A stretch of DNA of 31,871 nucleotides from a virus. Below the pieces are notes generated by a model, which worked only from the letters and a program-made list of their open reading frames with translations, did not search any database and was not told the DNA's origin. The DNA lies in the IMG/VR virus record IMGVR_UViG_3300008261_000241, positions 1 through 31,871 of that record, one strand, 5' to 3'. A program made the translations under genes and the position numbers. Shown one piece after another: positions 7,300 through 14,874 of this stretch (position 1 is its first letter; each line of letters opens with the position of its first letter).

Positions 7300-8465
7300 T
7301 AAATTTCTCCTAGTGTTTTAGCTAGCCATTCTAAATCTTTTTTGGTAACAAAGTGACTATTACCTATATAGACACCATTGTCGTTTAGTAGATCTACATT
7401 TGCATTTTTACGGGGAGTACCAAACTTGTAACCTTTAAGGAAGGGTTGACGTAGCAGGTTGCCTCCTACAATAGGACGATGTTCAACGCCGTTGTCATCA
7501 AACACTTTTTTCATTTTTTTAGTAAGTTCTGGATTTTTACAAATGAACGGAAATGCAAAATTACTGTTATGTATATTATGATCAACAGGATAAAATTTGT
7601 CTTTATGATCGTCCATGATTTTAACAAATTCTTTAAAATTCTGTCGACGCTGGTCAATCATATCGTCAAGGCGAGTAAGTTGACTTAATCCTAATACTGC
7701 ATTAAAGTCGCTACTGCGAAAATTATATCCATCTGTCATGAACAAGAACTGTGGATGTATTTCTGGATACTGGTCAGCATACTTTTTCAAGTTGCCTGAC
7801 TCACGTGCTAGTCCATGACTACGTTTCATACGCATGAGTTCGTATAGTTCGCTGTCATTTACGTTAACCATACCACCTTCAATTGTAGTCATATGGTGGC
7901 CAAAATAAAAGCTAAAACTTGCCGCAACACTATTTGCGCCAACTTTATAACCGTTAATATCTAAACATCCGTGAGACTCGCAAACGTCATCTAGGATAAC
8001 TGCATCAGGAAATATCTCTTGATATAGATTATTATCTGCAGGAAACCCTAACAGATGTGTTACAAACACAATTTTAATATCTGGGTGTTTTTCTTTAATT
8101 TCTTTCATGTGTTCAATATCAAAACTAAAATTTTGTAAATTGACATCACAAAAAATTGGTTTGAAGCCTAACTGAAACACTGGACTAATGTTAGTGACCC
8201 AGGTACATGCCGGAACAAGCACCTTATCACCATCTTTAAATCCGTATTTTTCTTTAACGGCCGCCATGATTAAACTATTAGCAGTGCTACCCGAACTAAC
8301 CATTAACGCATGTTTGCTTCCTACCCATTGAGCCCATTGGTCTTCAAATTCTCGAACACGTGGTCCGTTTGTGTAGCGATCACTAGTAAGTAAAAACTTT
8401 ATCATCTCATATTTGTCACCCCAGGTAACAGCATTTTTCATTAAAGGCCAGCGTGATTGTTTCAT
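7299..8465 (-). CDS. colD: ColD-like GDP-4-keto-6-deoxymannose 3-dehydratase (PLP fold)
   Basis: 388 residues, DegT/DnrJ/EryC1 aminotransferase fold: cofactor phosphate loop SSGSTANS (about 57-64), Asp159/160 in ILDDVCESHG contacting the pyridine ring, and the signature SFYFGHHMTTIEGG (185-198). At the position of the usual PLP-binding lysine (SFxxxKxxT type) the residue is His190. The same Lys-to-His replacement defines E. coli ColD (about 388 residues), a dehydratase that removes the 3-hydroxyl of GDP-4-keto-6-deoxymannose. That substrate is exactly the product of the adjacent gmd gene. The likely product leads toward colitose or a related 3,6-dideoxysugar; a ColC-type finishing enzyme is not in the window. 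Coupled by ATGA to the upstream gene. Confidence 0.8.
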   Translation of the reverse strand: MKQSRWPLMKNAVTWGDKYEMIKFLLTSDRYTNGPRVREFEDQWAQWVGSKHALMVSSGSTANSLIMAAVKEKYGFKDGDKVLVPACTWVTNISPVFQLGFKPIFCDVNLQNFSFDIEHMKEIKEKHPDIKIVFVTHLLGFPADNNLYQEIFPDAVILDDVCESHGCLDINGYKVGANSVAASFSFYFGHHMTTIEGGMVNVNDSELYELMRMKRSHGLARESGNLKKYADQYPEIHPQFLFMTDGYNFRSSDFNAVLGLSQLTRLDDMIDQRRQNFKEFVKIMDDHKDKFYPVDHNIHNSNFAFPFICKNPELTKKMKKVFDDNGVEHRPIVGGNLLRQPFLKGYKFGTPRKNANVDLLNDNGVYIGNSHFVTKKDLEWLAKTLGEI

Positions 8466-9247
8466 AGTTTTCTTTCGATGTCTTCTTCAGAACATTCTTC
8501 TCCGTATTGTATTTCTATTAGTTGTAATGGTTGATCTGTTTCATTACACAGGTGATGCCACTCATTAAGTCCTATCCAAATAGGTTCGTGTTGATTAAAC
8601 GTGCCTATTAATTCTAGATCTGTAGTAATTGAACTTAAGGTGTAAACAGTTGCAATTCCTTCTGCAACAAACCAGAACTCTTTTCTTTTTGCATGTCGTT
8701 GCATACTTAAACTCTTACCAGGCATGACTGTAAGTTCTTTAAGTTTAAGTTGAGTTTCTGTTTCCATGCCGCGTTCGTATAACAGTCTAAAATGCCCCCA
8801 AGGTCTGTCAGTCTGCGGATGTTTCCATTCGCTTAAAATCCAGCGGCTACTATTTTGTTTCCAGTCTCCACCTACACCAAATTGAAAAGACAAATTTGGA
8901 TCACTAGCAAACATTTCTTGTTCAGGAACGTTAGCAGTGTTTCTATCACCGCCATTTGCAAATACAATGTGTGCGTCTGGATACATTGCTCTCACTTGTG
9001 TTATACCGTCAGCTCCAGTACCATCTTCGTCATTAAGATGTAACACTTGATAAACACATTCTAAATTTTCAATAATAGCAGAACGTTCTGAAAACGGCAT
9101 AAACGCTCTACCTTTTTTCCTCTTTAACCAATCGTCTGAGTTAAGACCCACAATTAAAATATCTCCTAACTGCGAAGCAGAATTAAGATAAGATAAATGT
9201 CCAGAATGGACTGGGTCAAACCCGCCGGTACATACAACTATTTTCAT
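8462..9247 (-). CDS. Nucleotidyltransferase-cupin (phosphomannose isomerase type II-like) fusion
   Basis: 261 residues with two parts. Residues 1-140 are an HxGH-class nucleotidyltransferase: [10 protein letters not shown] with H14-S-G-H17, [19 protein letters not shown], and the FANGGDR loop at about 96-102. Residues 145-261 match the cupin seen at the C-terminus of ManC/type II phosphomannose isomerases: RPWGHFRLL, then [20 protein letters not shown] with metal-ligand-type His, and [14 protein letters not shown]. It could activate a sugar phosphate and isomerise or bind a mannose phosphate, feeding the GDP-mannose route, but the exact substrate and nucleotide are unknown. ATGA overlaps couple it to both neighbours. 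Confidence 0.75.
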   Translation of the reverse strand: MKIVVCTGGFDPVHSGHLSYLNSASQLGDILIVGLNSDDWLKRKKGRAFMPFSERSAIIENLECVYQVLHLNDEDGTGADGITQVRAMYPDAHIVFANGGDRNTANVPEQEMFASDPNLSFQFGVGGDWKQNSSRWILSEWKHPQTDRPWGHFRLLYERGMETETQLKLKELTVMPGKSLSMQRHAKRKEFWFVAEGIATVYTLSSITTDLELIGTFNQHEPIWIGLNEWHHLCNETDQPLQLIEIQYGEECSEEDIERKL

Positions 9248-10272
9248 AAAGATAATCCTTTTTTGCTATCATTAAAGCACATATCTGCTACAAGACCTTC
9301 TAACCCAAATACAGGGTTCCAACCTAATACAGTTCTTGCCTTGGTGCTGTCACCTAATAAGGTATTAACATCAGCAGGCCTATAAAATTCTTCGCTTACT
9401 GCAAATAAAACTTTACCCGTATCAACATCTATACAGTGTTCATTTAATCCGCTGCCGCGCCACTCAACATTACATCCAAACCATTTAGCAGACATTGTAC
9501 AAAATTCTCGTACAGTAGTTTGTATACCCGTTGCTAACACATAATCACCTGGAGTGTCTTGTTGTAACATTAACCACATGCCTTCTACAAAATCTTTTGC
9601 ATGACCCCAATCACGTAAGGAATCAATGTTGCCTAACTTTACAGGCTCTTGAGATTCACCTGATAAGATTTTAGCAAGCCCTTTAGTAATTTTGCGTGTG
9701 ACAAAAGTTTCACCGCGCCGTGGACTTTCGTGATTAAACAATATTCCGTTGCTGGCATGTAATCCGTAACTTTCTCTATAGTTTACGGTAATCCAATAAC
9801 CATAGAGTTTTGCAACTCCGTAAGGACTACGAGGATAGAACGGCGTAGTTTCTTTCTGCGGAACTTCTTGAACAGAACCGTACATCTCGCTTGTACTGGC
9901 CTGATAAAATTTTACTTTATGACCAGTATCATGTAATGCTCGAACTGCCTCTAACATATGGAGAACTCCGATGGCATTAGTTTCTGCTGTGAATTGCGGA
10001 ACTTGGAAACTTACGTGTACATGACTTTGTGCCGCCAAATTATAAACTTCGTCTGGTTTAATTTTTAGAAGAATATTCCGAAGATTTGTACTGTCTGTTA
10101 GATCACTATAATGTAATGTAACTCGATTTCTAAATGTTGAAATATTTGGTATGTTTTCAAAATTTGAATTTCGTCTAACTAACCCGTGGACTTCGTAACC
10201 TTTGTCCAAAAGTAACTCAGCCAAATAAGATCCATCTTGTCCAGTGATGCCAGTAATAAGTGCTATTTTCAT
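9244..10272 (-). CDS. gmd: GDP-mannose 4,6-dehydratase
   Basis: 342 residues, full length for the family. It converts GDP-mannose to GDP-4-keto-6-deoxymannose. The short-chain dehydrogenase NADP site is TGITGQDG (7-14); the catalytic set is T127/S128-E129 in ASTSEMYG and Y151-x3-K155 in [10 protein letters not shown]. The segment [17 protein letters not shown] and [20 protein letters not shown] are hallmark GMD stretches. First gene of the minus-strand cassette, preceded by a late-type promoter motif at 10294. A similar enzyme (GDP-fucose or perosamine route) shares this step, so the final sugar depends on the ColD-like neighbour. Confidence 0.93.
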   Translation of the reverse strand: MKIALITGITGQDGSYLAELLLDKGYEVHGLVRRNSNFENIPNISTFRNRVTLHYSDLTDSTNLRNILLKIKPDEVYNLAAQSHVHVSFQVPQFTAETNAIGVLHMLEAVRALHDTGHKVKFYQASTSEMYGSVQEVPQKETTPFYPRSPYGVAKLYGYWITVNYRESYGLHASNGILFNHESPRRGETFVTRKITKGLAKILSGESQEPVKLGNIDSLRDWGHAKDFVEGMWLMLQQDTPGDYVLATGIQTTVREFCTMSAKWFGCNVEWRGSGLNEHCIDVDTGKVLFAVSEEFYRPADVNTLLGDSTKARTVLGWNPVFGLEGLVADMCFNDSKKGLSL

Positions 10273-10293
10273 GGTTGTTTAATTAAGTATGCA

Positions 10294-10301
10294 TATTTAA
10301 G
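10294..10301 (-). promoter_or_regulatory. Late-type promoter CTTAAATA for the sugar cassette
   Basis: The minus strand reads CTTAAATA 21 bases before the gmd ATG. The match is to the TAAATA core; the first bases deviate from TATAAATA. It is the only promoter-like sequence seen for the five-gene cassette. Confidence 0.45.
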
Positions 10302-10357
10302 GCTTCTATAATGCAGGCAATACAAAACAGATTGGATCATTTTGGTAAAAAAAGTTC

Positions 10358-10386
10358 TTGTGTTCTGGATGGTTTTATCATATACT
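10358..10386 (+). promoter_or_regulatory. Sigma70-type promoter of the envelope operon
   Basis: TTGTGT (10358-10363), a 17-base spacer, then TATACT (10381-10386). The predicted start is near 10393, with an AGAGG Shine-Dalgarno before the ATG at 10416. It resembles a host-polymerase (early or middle) promoter rather than the phage late type. Confidence 0.6.
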
Positions 10387-10415
10387 AATAACATGTTCAA
10401 CACACAGAGGCTTAT

Positions 10416-10544
10416 ATGAAAGCATTTATTTTAGGAACAATTTTTGGTTTGGTACTAGCAACCGTTGGGTTTAGCGGCATTGCTAAAATTCTTGATAACG
10501 GTGTCGAGAAAGTTAAAACACAGTCTGTGGAGATGTCAAAATGA
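10416..10544 (+). CDS. Small membrane protein, unknown function
   Basis: 42 residues, first gene of the operon. An N-terminal hydrophobic segment (FILGTIFGLVLATVGFSGIA, about 4-23) is followed by a short charged tail (KILDNGVEKVKTQSVEMSK). It looks like a single-pass inner membrane peptide. The AGAGG Shine-Dalgarno and ATGA overlap with the lipoprotein gene support it as real. Short proteins of this style occur in marine T4-like phages; no function is known to me. Confidence 0.65.
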   Translation: MKAFILGTIFGLVLATVGFSGIAKILDNGVEKVKTQSVEMSK

Positions 10545-11161
10545 AATACACACTTACCGCATTAGCTGTTGTTACGGCACTGGTTGGCTGTTCATCTAAA
10601 CCTGTCACCAATGGCGACGACCCGATTCGTAATCAAAAGTTGTCAACATCTTTTGTTTCTGAAGGTGTTAAGATTGAAACTAGTTGTGCATGGTACAAGC
10701 CATGGAAATCTGAGTGCGATGTTATTGCAATTGAATCTATTGGAGTTGTTGCAACTAACGGTAATAGTGCTAACAATCTTCGTACAGGCCTCCTACGTGC
10801 AGAAATGCAGGCAAAGGCTAATGTAAGTCATTTTATTAGCGAAGAAATTACCAGTAATCGTGTAACTAGTACTATTGCCAAAAATATTGAAAAGGCACAA
10901 GATCGGATTAATAAAGGCGGCGCTGATGGTAAAACAGTTGAAATGACTGACCAAGAAGCTAAAAGTCTATCGTTACGCGAAAACTCTAACGATACTGCTC
11001 ATAACGTAACCAGCACTATTCGAGCAAATTCTAGATCTATCCTTCGAGGTTTTAAACTTGTCGGGCAAGAAGTATCTGGAGACCAAGAAGTAAAAGTAAC
11101 GATTCGGTGGGATCTTGAATCTGATCGAACTGCAATAGTTCTTCGTAAGAAATTCCAATGA
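10541..11161 (+). CDS. Lipoprotein, LPP20/FlgP-like
   Basis: 206 residues. The N-terminus is a lipoprotein signal: MKYTLTALAVVTALVGC with the lipobox LVGC (C17) and SSK after it, so it should be lipid-anchored in the host envelope. The mature part has IESIGVVATNGNSANNLRTG followed by RAEMQAKANVSHFISEEIT, a pattern similar to the LPP20 lipoprotein fold (FlgP in Vibrio flagellar operons), in which small domains act on alanine/glutamate-rich helices. The match is by eye and remote. It shares ATGA overlaps with the genes on either side. A role in changing the host surface during infection is an inference from location only. Confidence 0.6.
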   Translation: MKYTLTALAVVTALVGCSSKPVTNGDDPIRNQKLSTSFVSEGVKIETSCAWYKPWKSECDVIAIESIGVVATNGNSANNLRTGLLRAEMQAKANVSHFISEEITSNRVTSTIAKNIEKAQDRINKGGADGKTVEMTDQEAKSLSLRENSNDTAHNVTSTIRANSRSILRGFKLVGQEVSGDQEVKVTIRWDLESDRTAIVLRKKFQ

Positions 11162-12138
11162 AATTTTTAGCCTTAATGTTGACAGTCTGCATGGCTGTCA
11201 ACGCCTATGGACAGGACCAACTGGTTCGTGTAGAGGGTATCGGCTCTACTAAAGAATCTGCAAAGCAGGATGGATTCCAGGCGGCAATTGAGTTAGTGTC
11301 TGGCAGTGTTATGTTGTCTGATAGGGAAACTAAACGTGACAAACTTACAAAAAATGAAATTTCTAATCATAGTGCAGGCTATGTTAGCAATTACGCAATT
11401 ATTGATGTAAGGAAATCCGCAGGTAACGTAATTGTAGAAATGGATGTTTGGGTTCGTCCGAGTAACATGGCTAACCATCATCTTAATTCTGGTAAATCAG
11501 AACAATATTTAGACGGCGAAAAAATTTCTGATACCTATAAAAGTTCTCGGAAGGAAAGAGAGTCAGCTGACAAATTTTTAAATAAAATACTAGCAGACTA
11601 TCCAACTAAAGCAATGGATATTGTTCAAGAAAATATTGAACATCAATTAGATGCCCGACGTAACTATGTATTGCTAATTCAATATAAATTAACATGGAAT
11701 CAAAATTATCTTAAGTCATTAAATGAAGCTACAAACATAGTACAGACGGGCCCGGAATATTACGACTTATCTTGTTTCTGTTATAGGGCAAGGAATCAAG
11801 TTATGGTAGTTTCTACTCGACCGAAATCTTTGTTTAATAATGTAGATAAATTTTATCTTAAAGATGACGAATTTACTAGACTAATTGCTGATAAACTTAA
11901 TCAGGCTCCCCGAATTCGAGCAAGATTACTTGACGAAAATGGAAAATCTATCTATTCCGTTTGCTATGAATCTGACACACTTTGGGCAGAACATCGTCCG
12001 GGTAGAAATTTTGTTATACATGGTGCTCACTCGGAACGAGATCGACTAATATTTGCAATTCCTTATCACTTACAAAGTTCTGTCAAGAATGCGGATAGGG
12101 TTGAACTATCTGTAGTAAGTAGTGTACAATGTAAATGA
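11158..12138 (+). CDS. Secreted protein with FlgT-like N-terminal domain
   Basis: 326 residues. A cleavable signal peptide is visible (MKFLALMLTVCMAVNAYGQ). After it, VRVEGIGSTKESAKQDGFQA followed by AIELVSGSV and the segment EISNHSAGYVSNYAIIDVRK, then VIVEMDVWVRP, follow the layout of the FlgT N-terminal domain, a periplasmic flagellar ring protein. The rest (about residues 120-326) is not recognised. The preceding gene resembles FlgP/LPP20, and flgP and flgT are neighbours in bacteria; this pairing supports but does not prove the call. Overlaps the upstream gene by ATGA. Confidence 0.55.
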   Translation: MKFLALMLTVCMAVNAYGQDQLVRVEGIGSTKESAKQDGFQAAIELVSGSVMLSDRETKRDKLTKNEISNHSAGYVSNYAIIDVRKSAGNVIVEMDVWVRPSNMANHHLNSGKSEQYLDGEKISDTYKSSRKERESADKFLNKILADYPTKAMDIVQENIEHQLDARRNYVLLIQYKLTWNQNYLKSLNEATNIVQTGPEYYDLSCFCYRARNQVMVVSTRPKSLFNNVDKFYLKDDEFTRLIADKLNQAPRIRARLLDENGKSIYSVCYESDTLWAEHRPGRNFVIHGAHSERDRLIFAIPYHLQSSVKNADRVELSVVSSVQCK

Positions 12139-12139
12139 T

Positions 12140-12787
12140 ATGCCTCAACAACTATACTATTTTAAAGAAGAACTATACGGTCGTCCTGAAGTTTTAGCAC
12201 ATGTTGCAAAACTTAAAGATCATAATCCCAAATTTACTCTGCTAGACGTTGGTGCTACGCACAATCCGTTCAATCGAGAGTTCCTTACACATACCTTTGA
12301 TCTTAATCCGTCAGGAATGGAAGGAATTCATGAGTTCAGCGGAGACATTAATTGTTCCGAAGATTGGGTACAAATCTTTGATTATGTACAAGAACACGGT
12401 AAGTTTGATTTTGTAAATTGCACCCATACGTTAGAAGATATTGCCTATCCTCATACGGCATTAAAATATATGCCGCAAATAGCAAAAGAGGGTTTTATTG
12501 CAGTCCCGAGCAAATATTGGGAATTGCAAAGAAGAGATTCTTATCGAGGCGGCATTCATCATAGATGGATATTTGATAACAAGGATGGAATTCTTACCGC
12601 ATATCCTAAAATAAATCTAATAGAAACTCTTACTTGGTTTCCGCACGGTACAACAATTGAAGAACAAGCTCACACAGAATTGAGACTTTTTTGGAAAGAT
12701 TCTATTGATTTTCGGGTAATAAACAACGACTATCTAGGACCAACAGCTGAAGCAGTTGTAGAAATGTACAAAAATTTAATACCTTAA
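12140..12787 (+). CDS. Class I methyltransferase-like protein
   Basis: 215 residues. FTLLDVGATHNPFN (about 33-46) stands where a Rossmann methyltransferase has motif I, but GATHNPF replaces the usual GxGxG; GKFDFVNCTHTLEDIAYP resembles motif IV with an acidic residue and a following His-Thr-Leu-Glu. S-adenosylmethionine binding is thus likely but not certain. The target is unknown; sugars, lipids and proteins are all possible. The ATG at 12140 is preferred over a GTG at 12122 because it leaves one base after the upstream stop. It is the last gene before a strong terminator. Confidence 0.6.
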   Translation: MPQQLYYFKEELYGRPEVLAHVAKLKDHNPKFTLLDVGATHNPFNREFLTHTFDLNPSGMEGIHEFSGDINCSEDWVQIFDYVQEHGKFDFVNCTHTLEDIAYPHTALKYMPQIAKEGFIAVPSKYWELQRRDSYRGGIHHRWIFDNKDGILTAYPKINLIETLTWFPHGTTIEEQAHTELRLFWKDSIDFRVINNDYLGPTAEAVVEMYKNLIP

Positions 12788-12814
12788 AGCCCCAAATATT
12801 TGGGGCTTTTTTTT
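12786..12814 (+). terminator. Rho-independent terminator
   Basis: AAAGCCCCAAA-TA-TTTGGGGCTTT is a perfect inverted repeat (12786-12809) followed by T8 to 12814. It closes the operon begun at 10358. A long reading frame can be read through it from 12800, but that is ignored because the real start of the next gene is at 12830. Confidence 0.92.
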
Positions 12815-12816
12815 GA

Positions 12817-12824
12817 CATAAATA
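12817..12824 (+). promoter_or_regulatory. Late promoter CATAAATA
   Basis: CATAAATA (one change from TATAAATA) follows the terminator by two bases and ends five bases before the ATG at 12830, predicting a leaderless transcript. No Shine-Dalgarno is present. Confidence 0.6.
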
Positions 12825-12829
12825 TCTTT

Positions 12830-14053
12830 ATGGCAAACATATTAAATAACTTCTTAAGCGATTTTGCAGGCGGTCTGTTCGGCGATACAGGATATCTCAA
12901 AGATTATAAACACGCCGCAAGATTATATCAAGACAATTACTATGGAATGTCTCCAAAAGCAGGATGGAGCTATTTTGTTGAGATTGGACTAAATCCTGCC
13001 CTACCTGACAAAGCACAATTTCCAGAAGTAAATGCTGATTGGTACAATAGAAGCAAGGGAAAATTAGGGTTACTAGCAAAAACTGTAGATTTACCTAGAG
13101 TATCTATTTCTAACGAAGTTCTTAATTCATATAATAAAAAAACTATAGTACAAAACAAAGTTACATATAATCCCGTATCAATAACTTTCCACGACGATAT
13201 GAATAATTTTATCAGCAACCTGTGGAGTAATTATTATCAATATTACGTTGCTGATAGCAGATATACAGGAACATTGTCCGGATCAGTATATGGCAGGACT
13301 CTCGAACTTCCAGCATCATACAAACCGGGAGCAGAATGGTCCGATCGAGCGTTTGCATACGGGCTTAATAACGGTCAAGACCTGCCGTTCCTATCTTTTG
13401 TAAGAATTTTTTTATTAAACAGAAAACAGTACACATCAATATCTTTAATTAATCCTAAAATAGTTGACTATCAACCGGCCCAGCTAGATCAAAATAACGG
13501 GAACAAATTAATGGATTCAAAATTTACGTTTGCGTACGAAACAGTTCATTATAATAATAACCATCTAGCTAATAAAGTTACTAAAACTAAACCTGGATTT
13601 AATGAAGAACATTACGATAACACTCCTAGTCCTTTGTCTATATATGGTAAAGGTAAAAAAGGTTTACTTGGTATGGTAGAGGGTTCAGCTGATATTTTTG
13701 AAACATTATCATCTCCTGAGCTATCTGTAGGAGATATAATTAAGGTTGCTGTAGGAACTAAAAATTTAGTTCAAAATGCAAAACAAATTACTGGAAAATC
13801 TGCGGCTAGCGAATTAAAAAGTATATTAGTTGGAACTATTGCAGGTGCCGCTGTAGGAAAAGGGGCCGCAGGCGAATATGCAAAAGATGTAATGCGTTCT
13901 CCTGTAGATATTAAATTATTTACGGAGCCGGTGCCTTTAAATACAGTCGCCGCAAATGGAGTTAGTCGGCCTGGCGAATTTAATAGTAAAGGTGATGTTG
14001 TAGATTATCAAGGAAGAGTATTAACTCCTGCTAAACAAAGTGATAAAAAATAA
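12830..14053 (+). CDS. Baseplate tail-tube cap/initiator protein (gp48/gp54 type)
   Basis: 407 residues from the ATG at 12830. The N-terminal third has LKDYKHAARLYQDNYYGMSP followed by KAGWSYFVEIGLNP, then KTVDLPRVSISNEVLN with SYNKKTIVQNKVTYNPVSIT and FHDDMNNFISNLWSNYYQYY. This is the tail-tube fold of the gp48/gp54 proteins, which cap the baseplate and nucleate the tube in T4. I cannot separate the two by eye. The C-terminal 130 residues are glycine/alanine-rich with GKSAASELKSILVG followed by TIAGAAVGKGAAG. It leads a late operon ahead of gp4. Confidence 0.65.
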   Translation: MANILNNFLSDFAGGLFGDTGYLKDYKHAARLYQDNYYGMSPKAGWSYFVEIGLNPALPDKAQFPEVNADWYNRSKGKLGLLAKTVDLPRVSISNEVLNSYNKKTIVQNKVTYNPVSITFHDDMNNFISNLWSNYYQYYVADSRYTGTLSGSVYGRTLELPASYKPGAEWSDRAFAYGLNNGQDLPFLSFVRIFLLNRKQYTSISLINPKIVDYQPAQLDQNNGNKLMDSKFTFAYETVHYNNNHLANKVTKTKPGFNEEHYDNTPSPLSIYGKGKKGLLGMVEGSADIFETLSSPELSVGDIIKVAVGTKNLVQNAKQITGKSAASELKSILVGTIAGAAVGKGAAGEYAKDVMRSPVDIKLFTEPVPLNTVAANGVSRPGEFNSKGDVVDYQGRVLTPAKQSDKK

Positions 14054-14433
14054 TGCCCAATAAAATTTATACCAATATTCCTATAGAGAAAAAAAGTGAT
14101 AGTGCAAATTTCACTAAACAATATTTTGATGAATATTTTGATAAACCTATTCAAATTGATAACAATGCATTAATATTGTTTAAGGCCTATTTTGAAAAAA
14201 GAGGATTTGATAAAGCTAGTGCAGAAACTATTTCTGCAGTTATTAATGTTCAAGCAAAACAAGAAGACCTTAATCCTATGGTTATTTTAGATACATTATC
14301 AGGCCTTGATAATGTTGAAGTTAATGGAATAGTTACACAAATTCTTAATTATAACAGATTTAAATCTAGCTCCTTGGGCATATATGTAGCTCCTACTAAT
14401 TCGGATGAGGCACATCGAAATATTTTGCCATGA
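14053..14433 (+). CDS. Conserved virion-region protein, unknown
   Basis: 126 residues, overlapping both neighbours (TAATG with the upstream gene, ATGA with gp4). It is helix-rich: IDNNALILFKAYFEKRGFDK, then SAETISAVINVQAKQEDLNP and NGIVTQILNYNRFKSSSLGI. No catalytic residues or signals are visible. Because it is wedged between a tail-tube cap/initiator gene and gp4, an assembly or minor structural role is likely. I do not recognise a named family. Confidence 0.65.
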   Translation: MPNKIYTNIPIEKKSDSANFTKQYFDEYFDKPIQIDNNALILFKAYFEKRGFDKASAETISAVINVQAKQEDLNPMVILDTLSGLDNVEVNGIVTQILNYNRFKSSSLGIYVAPTNSDEAHRNILP

Positions 14434-14873
14434 GTCTTAAATTTGCAAAAGATTTTTATACCGTTAAGAATCCGGAAAAATACATAGGGACTAAAACTCC
14501 TATGTATAGAAGTTCATGGGAATTAACGTTTATGCAATTTTGCGACCACAATCCTAGCGTACATCAATGGTCGAGTGAGAGTGTTAAAATTCCTTACAAA
14601 GATCCGTTATCAGGAAGGAATACAGTTTATGTTCCTGATTTTTTGATTGTCTATTTAGATAAGCATCAAAAAAAACATGCAGAACTTATAGAAATAAAAC
14701 CAGCCAATCAAACAATCCTTGAAAAAGTTGGGAAGAATCCTTACAATCAAGCCCAGTATGTTAAGAACATGGCCAAGTGGGCCGCAGCCAGTAATTGGTG
14801 TAAAAATAACGGGTTAAAGTTTAGAGTTATAAACGAGAGCGATATTTTTCATAACGGCAAGAAGAAAAAATAA
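14430..14873 (+). CDS. gp4: Head completion protein gp4
   Basis: 147 residues; T4 gp4 has 150. It acts late in head maturation, before tail joining. The N-terminal part of MSLKFAKDFYTVKNPEKYIG with TPMYRSSWELTFMQFCDHNP is diagnostic, followed by a nuclease-like core: VYVPDFLIVYLDK, AELIEIKPANQT, with the PD-(D/E)-x-K-like acidic and lysine residues (D in PDF, E and K in EIK). YVKNMAKWAAASNWCKNNGL completes the fold. The ATG overlaps the previous stop as ATGA. Confidence 0.9.
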   Translation: MSLKFAKDFYTVKNPEKYIGTKTPMYRSSWELTFMQFCDHNPSVHQWSSESVKIPYKDPLSGRNTVYVPDFLIVYLDKHQKKHAELIEIKPANQTILEKVGKNPYNQAQYVKNMAKWAAASNWCKNNGLKFRVINESDIFHNGKKKK

Positions 14874-14874
14874 T

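Noticed and set aside
10569-10826. Alternate-frame plus ORF inside the lipoprotein gene
   Set aside because: The lipoprotein frame has a lipobox and gene-to-gene ATGA coupling; the other frame has neither.
12800-12829. Plus-strand start at 12800 for the baseplate gene
   Set aside because: These codons lie inside the terminator stem and T run; the ATG at 12830 follows a late promoter.
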